Assembly: GCF_004791025.1 (NCBI RefSeq) | Contig: NZ_SRUO01000018.1 | Location: forward strand, 1,079-65,078 | From: Mesorhizobium sp. M4B.F.Ca.ET.203.01.1.1 | GTDB lineage: Bacteria > Pseudomonadota > Alphaproteobacteria > Rhizobiales > Rhizobiaceae | Length of the DNA: 64,000 nucleotides | Direction of reading: 5' to 3' | Shown here: one piece after another, positions 60,957-64,000 of the stretch | Layout of the letters: each line of letters starts with the position of its first letter | Position numbering within the stretch: the first letter of the stretch is position 1 | Made by a program: the position numbers and the translations under genes | The notes under the pieces: model-generated | The model's database searches: none | Seen by the model: the letters and a program-made list of their open reading frames with translations, nothing else | Told to the model about the DNA's origin: nothing

Positions 60957-63364
60957 TGACCCTTCTCCCATCCGCAGAATTCAGCCAGCCAGTTTTCCGG
61001 CTCATCGCCGTACTTTTCCCGTAGAGCGGCGCATTCCTCGATTGTCTTCTTGCGGCCCGAAAGGACCTTCACCATGTCGGGCATGGACGACAGATCGAGC
61101 CGGGCAATGACCGAGTCATTGCCGTGCTTCACGAGAAAAGTGCGCTTCTCCGGCGGGGTGTTTTTGATGAAGTTGAATTCCTTCACCGTCAGGCCAAACC
61201 GCTTGATGTAGCTCTCTTCATCGGCGCGAGGGTTCGGGAAGTGGATGTTCGTTGCCGATTGTTCGATCAGGGTGTGCGAAGCCTTGGCCTTCGCTATGTC
61301 GGCCGCAGATTGTGTTCCGAAGCCCACAATGCCATTGAGCTTGCGGATGGTCTTCATCTTGTCGACGATGAAATTGCTGAATGTCTCGTCCTTCAGCAGC
61401 TGCCAGCCCTCGTCCATGAAGAACATGACCGGATCACCGTTCAGCAGTTCGTCGAGGCGATGATAGAGGTACATCAGCGCCGGCGTCCTCAGCTCTTCAT
61501 TACCGAGAATGCTGGTCATATCGAACCCGAAAACACTGTGCCCCGAGAATGACAGCACGTCGTGCTGTGCGTTGAAGAGCCAGGCCTTTTCGCCGTCGAT
61601 CCAAGGCCGGAGGCGCGAATGCAGATCGTTTGCGTCAGCACGCGAACGGCCGACGAGCAGGCCGGACAGATTCGGCAGGTTTCGTTCAGCCGCCGGCTCT
61701 TGCATCAGGCGTGTAAGCGCTTTCTCAAGCGTGTCTTCGTCCTCCTGGGTGAAGTCGCGGCGGTCGCTGGACCGCAGCATTGCTTTTAGGAGCCGCATCA
61801 GGAATTCACGGTTGGGACCGGTGTTTTCGAGCTGGAGCGGGTTGAAGCCGGTCGTCGTCTCCGGCGAAAGGACTTCATAGGAACCGCCTATGGCGCGCAC
61901 GAAGATCTCGGCGCCGCGGTCTTTGTCGAAGAACACTGCTTTCGGAGTCGGATTGACGCGCATTGCTTGGGCGAGCAGGAAGGTCAATGCCACCGTCTTG
62001 CCCGAACCGGTCGGACCGGTCACCAAGAAGTGGCCGATGTCGCGCTGATGAAAATTGAACCAGTACGGCGTTTGCGACGTGGTTTCGAGAATGGTGATCG
62101 GTAAGCCCCAATGGGTGCCGTCAATCTTCCCCGTCGCGAAATTGTGCATCGACGATAGGCCGGAGAAATTGGCGCTCGACAGCATCGCCTTGCGGGCGAT
62201 GTAGCTGCGATTTCCCGGAAGCTGTGCCCAAAAGCCGGCTTCAAGGTTTACGTCCTCACGCAGCCAATTGATGTTCATGTCAGTGAGGCAGGCCCCAAGC
62301 TCCGACACCGACTGGCTGACGCCCTTCAAATCGCGGGACAGGCACAACAGGGTCAGATGATGGAAGCCGAATACCGCTTCCTGGTTCATCAGACTGTTCA
62401 GGGCGTAGTCGATATCCTTCTCGACCGAACTTCCGGCCTCATCCGACGCCTGGATTTGCCGTTGCAGGCGGGTGATGCGCTCCTGTGCGATGGGCTTGTC
62501 CGCGATCGTGAAGGATTGCGTCAGGATGAATTCATGGTTGACCTGCAACAGCCCATCGAGCATGCCCGGCCCGGTGAACGGCGGATATTCCTTCACCGAC
62601 AGCAAAGCGCCAAAACGGCTGTCTTCGTCGACCGCCGCCTGGGCCTGCATTGTCCGCTTGCTGAAGTGCAGCCGCGATGTCCCGACAAAGTTTCGTATTC
62701 CCATGCGCGGCAATCGCATCTTGCGCGGCACGCCACAGGTCAGGATCGTGTTGAAAAACTCACACGGTTCCGAATACGGCTCCTTATCGCGATAGGCGAT
62801 CCCGAGCGCGCGAGCACCGTATTTCTGGAGTTCGCGCGTGATGTTGGAGATCAGCTCCTCAAGCTCTGTGACATCCTCGCGTGTTTGCTGGTTCCGCACT
62901 TCTCGGTTGGCCCGATCGAGCAGCTTCTTGACCGAATCACCAATACCGAGAGCGCCACGCATCCCTGACCGCACGATGGTCAGATAGATTTCGTTCGTGA
63001 ACATGCGCTTCTCGCGCAATTGGTCCATGTAGCGTCTGTTCAGCAGCTCGCAGAACGGTTCATCGAACGCGCCGCCAATCTCGGTTTCCACCTCACGGCG
63101 GATGACGGTAGACCAGAGCGAAAAGCGGCTTGAGCCAAGCGCCCGGATCATCGTGTTTTGCACGACGGACCGCATGTTGAGTTCTGCTTGGTCCTCCGTC
63201 TGGAAAAACAGGCCGTCCAACTTGATGACGCTCAGCAAGGAGCCGTTTTCCAGCCCTATCACCGTATCGGACACGTGCCGCAGGTACGGGATATGTGTGG
63301 ACATAGGTCGCTCATTATGAGCGACCTTTCCAAATCCAAGCTCTTCTCTAACGACTTTCAGCAT
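60953..63364 (-). CDS. virB4: T4SS ATPase VirB4
   Basis: The predicted protein is 803 aa. The N-terminal CagE/TrbE domain starts at HIPYLRHVSDTVIGLENGSLL. The C-terminal ATPase has Walker A VTGPTGSGKTVALTFLLAQA (about 440-458), the VFFDKDRGAEIFVRAIGG motif, and Walker B PVMFFMDEGWQLL (about 640-652). The start at 63364 keeps 20 residues before the conserved region. It powers pilus biogenesis and interacts with VirB3, VirB8 and VirB11. Confidence 0.95.
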   Translation of the reverse strand: MLKVVREELGFGKVAHNERPMSTHIPYLRHVSDTVIGLENGSLLSVIKLDGLFFQTEDQAELNMRSVVQNTMIRALGSSRFSLWSTVIRREVETEIGGAFDEPFCELLNRRYMDQLREKRMFTNEIYLTIVRSGMRGALGIGDSVKKLLDRANREVRNQQTREDVTELEELISNITRELQKYGARALGIAYRDKEPYSEPCEFFNTILTCGVPRKMRLPRMGIRNFVGTSRLHFSKRTMQAQAAVDEDSRFGALLSVKEYPPFTGPGMLDGLLQVNHEFILTQSFTIADKPIAQERITRLQRQIQASDEAGSSVEKDIDYALNSLMNQEAVFGFHHLTLLCLSRDLKGVSQSVSELGACLTDMNINWLREDVNLEAGFWAQLPGNRSYIARKAMLSSANFSGLSSMHNFATGKIDGTHWGLPITILETTSQTPYWFNFHQRDIGHFLVTGPTGSGKTVALTFLLAQAMRVNPTPKAVFFDKDRGAEIFVRAIGGSYEVLSPETTTGFNPLQLENTGPNREFLMRLLKAMLRSSDRRDFTQEDEDTLEKALTRLMQEPAAERNLPNLSGLLVGRSRADANDLHSRLRPWIDGEKAWLFNAQHDVLSFSGHSVFGFDMTSILGNEELRTPALMYLYHRLDELLNGDPVMFFMDEGWQLLKDETFSNFIVDKMKTIRKLNGIVGFGTQSAADIAKAKASHTLIEQSATNIHFPNPRADEESYIKRFGLTVKEFNFIKNTPPEKRTFLVKHGNDSVIARLDLSSMPDMVKVLSGRKKTIEECAALREKYGDEPENWLAEFCGWEKGQ

Positions 63365-63367
63365 TGG

Positions 63368-63667
63368 TTACGGTCCGTAGGAATTGGTGCCCCAAAAGGT
63401 TTTGTTCCGGGTGCGGGGCGTCATCCGCGACGCCACCTGCAGCACGTCCAAAATCCGGCTGTCCCAGGCGCAAAGTGAAAAAAGGACGAGATACGCCGCC
63501 GGAGCGACCAACAACGCCCACAACGAGTTCGAAGCCAGCCAGCCAATGATGGTGACGCCGACAATGATGACGACCGCCATGTACGGCACGCCCCAAAGCG
63601 TCGGCGATCGGGTCAGGCCGATCACCAACGGAGCCAAGGCTGGCTTTTCGTCCTCGTACTCAGTCAT
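63368..63667 (-). CDS. virB3: T4SS inner-membrane protein VirB3
   Basis: The predicted protein is 99 aa with the VirB3 pattern: a short N-terminal segment (APLVIGLTRSPTLWGVPYMAV), two membrane helices (about 27-45 and 50-66), and a C-terminal ARD-containing tail CAWDSRILDVLQVASRM. It lies between virB2 and virB4, three bases from the latter. Confidence 0.92.
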   Translation of the reverse strand: MTEYEDEKPALAPLVIGLTRSPTLWGVPYMAVVIIVGVTIIGWLASNSLWALLVAPAAYLVLFSLCAWDSRILDVLQVASRMTPRTRNKTFWGTNSYGP

Positions 63668-63668
63668 T

Positions 63669-64000
63669 TTACTGACCGACGGCCGCGATCATTTCGTCGA
63701 CGATCGTCGGAGCGCCGAACACGAGACCGATACCGACGATCACGGCACCAGCCGTGAACCATGACAGACGGCCGGCGAATGCCAGGAAGCCAAGACCGAT
63801 CACGGCAATAATCGCCAGCAACCGGCCGAACGGACCGGTAATGAAATCGACGATCATTTGGACGGCAGTTTGGAGCGGTGCAAAAGCTCCGCTTCCACCG
63901 CCGCCCTGTGCAAGCGCCAGGTCAGCGCCCGCTAGCTGAATCGCCGCCGCCAGCCCGAGCAAGGCTGCCAGCTTCAGCGCGCTTATCCCCGTACCCTTAT
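63669..64000 (-). CDS. virB2: T4SS major pilin VirB2 (5' end outside window)
   Basis: The frame continues past the window edge: codons up to 64000 read KGTGISALKLAALLGLAAAI, which is signal-peptide-like, so the true start lies beyond. Cleavage is likely after ALA in ADLALAQGG. The mature pilin has two hydrophobic helices (AVQMIVDFITGPFGRLLAIIA and WFTAGAVIVGIGLVFG) separated by a short loop. First visible gene of the virB operon; the operon promoter is not in the window. Confidence 0.9.
   Translation of the reverse strand, partial: KGTGISALKLAALLGLAAAIQLAGADLALAQGGGGSGAFAPLQTAVQMIVDFITGPFGRLLAIIAVIGLGFLAFAGRLSWFTAGAVIVGIGLVFGAPTIVDEMIAAVGQ

Noticed and set aside
1..64000. CRISPR array, tRNA, rRNA or replication origin
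   Set aside because: No regularly spaced repeats, cloverleaf-like genes or repABC-type genes were seen on reading.

Overview
The window reads as accessory DNA from a Hyphomicrobiales (Rhizobiales) bacterium, most likely a symbiotic or Ti/Sym-type plasmid or an integrative conjugative element. The grounds are a complete rhizobial-style VirB/VirD4 transfer system, a VirC1-like ParA, many decayed insertion sequences, and sigma-54/NifA-like promoter sites. No replication genes, integrase, tRNA, rRNA or CRISPR array were recognised, so plasmid and ICE cannot be told apart here.

Left part (1-22.1 kb): uptake and catabolism. A heterotetrameric sarcosine oxidase operon (soxBDAG, minus strand) is split between soxD and soxA by a dead IS110-family element. 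It is accompanied by another FAD amine/amino-acid oxidoreductase, three GlxA-type (DJ-1/PfpI-AraC) regulators, and a complete peptide/opine-type ABC transporter operon (binding protein, two permeases, two ATPases) that ends in a CapA-like metallophosphatase-fold protein. Decayed transposases lie between these units.

Middle part (22.2-29 kb): fragments of serine recombinases and of IS5-, IS21- and DDE-type transposases surround a compact kbl - class IV aminotransferase - Lrp regulator block. Repeat-element ends flank that block in inverted orientation.

Core accessory cluster (29.0-40.2 kb): this is the most interesting part. It encodes two SAM-dependent methyltransferases, two related ATP-grasp ligases (one fused to an argininosuccinate-lyase-family domain with an altered active-site motif), a PduX-like GHMP kinase, a cysteine-synthase-family PLP enzyme and a small SMR/DMT-type transporter. 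A perfect NifA-type TGT-N10-ACA palindrome plus a near-consensus -24/-12 site precedes the first methyltransferase. A consensus -24/-12 element precedes the kinase - PLP synthase - ligase/lyase operon. I infer a nodule-expressed (nitrogen-fixation co-regulated) biosynthetic cluster for a small modified amino acid or peptide. With the left-hand uptake and demethylation genes, the whole could be a rhizopine-like make-and-eat system; this is a hypothesis, not shown by the sequence.

Region 40.3-47.1 kb is a mosaic: small membrane and hypothetical proteins, a lone SIR2-like protein, a truncated HPP/CBS protein, dead ECF sigma factor and HNH genes, and an XRE regulator.

Right part (47.1-64 kb): conjugation. 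A virC1/virC2-like pair, a well-defined candidate oriT (VirD2/RP4-type nick sequence next to a perfect inverted repeat), a MobC-like protein and a MOBP-type relaxase face a convergent T4SS operon. That operon runs virB2 (cut by the window end), B3, B4, B1, B5, a small lipoprotein, B6, B8, B9, B10, B11, virD4.
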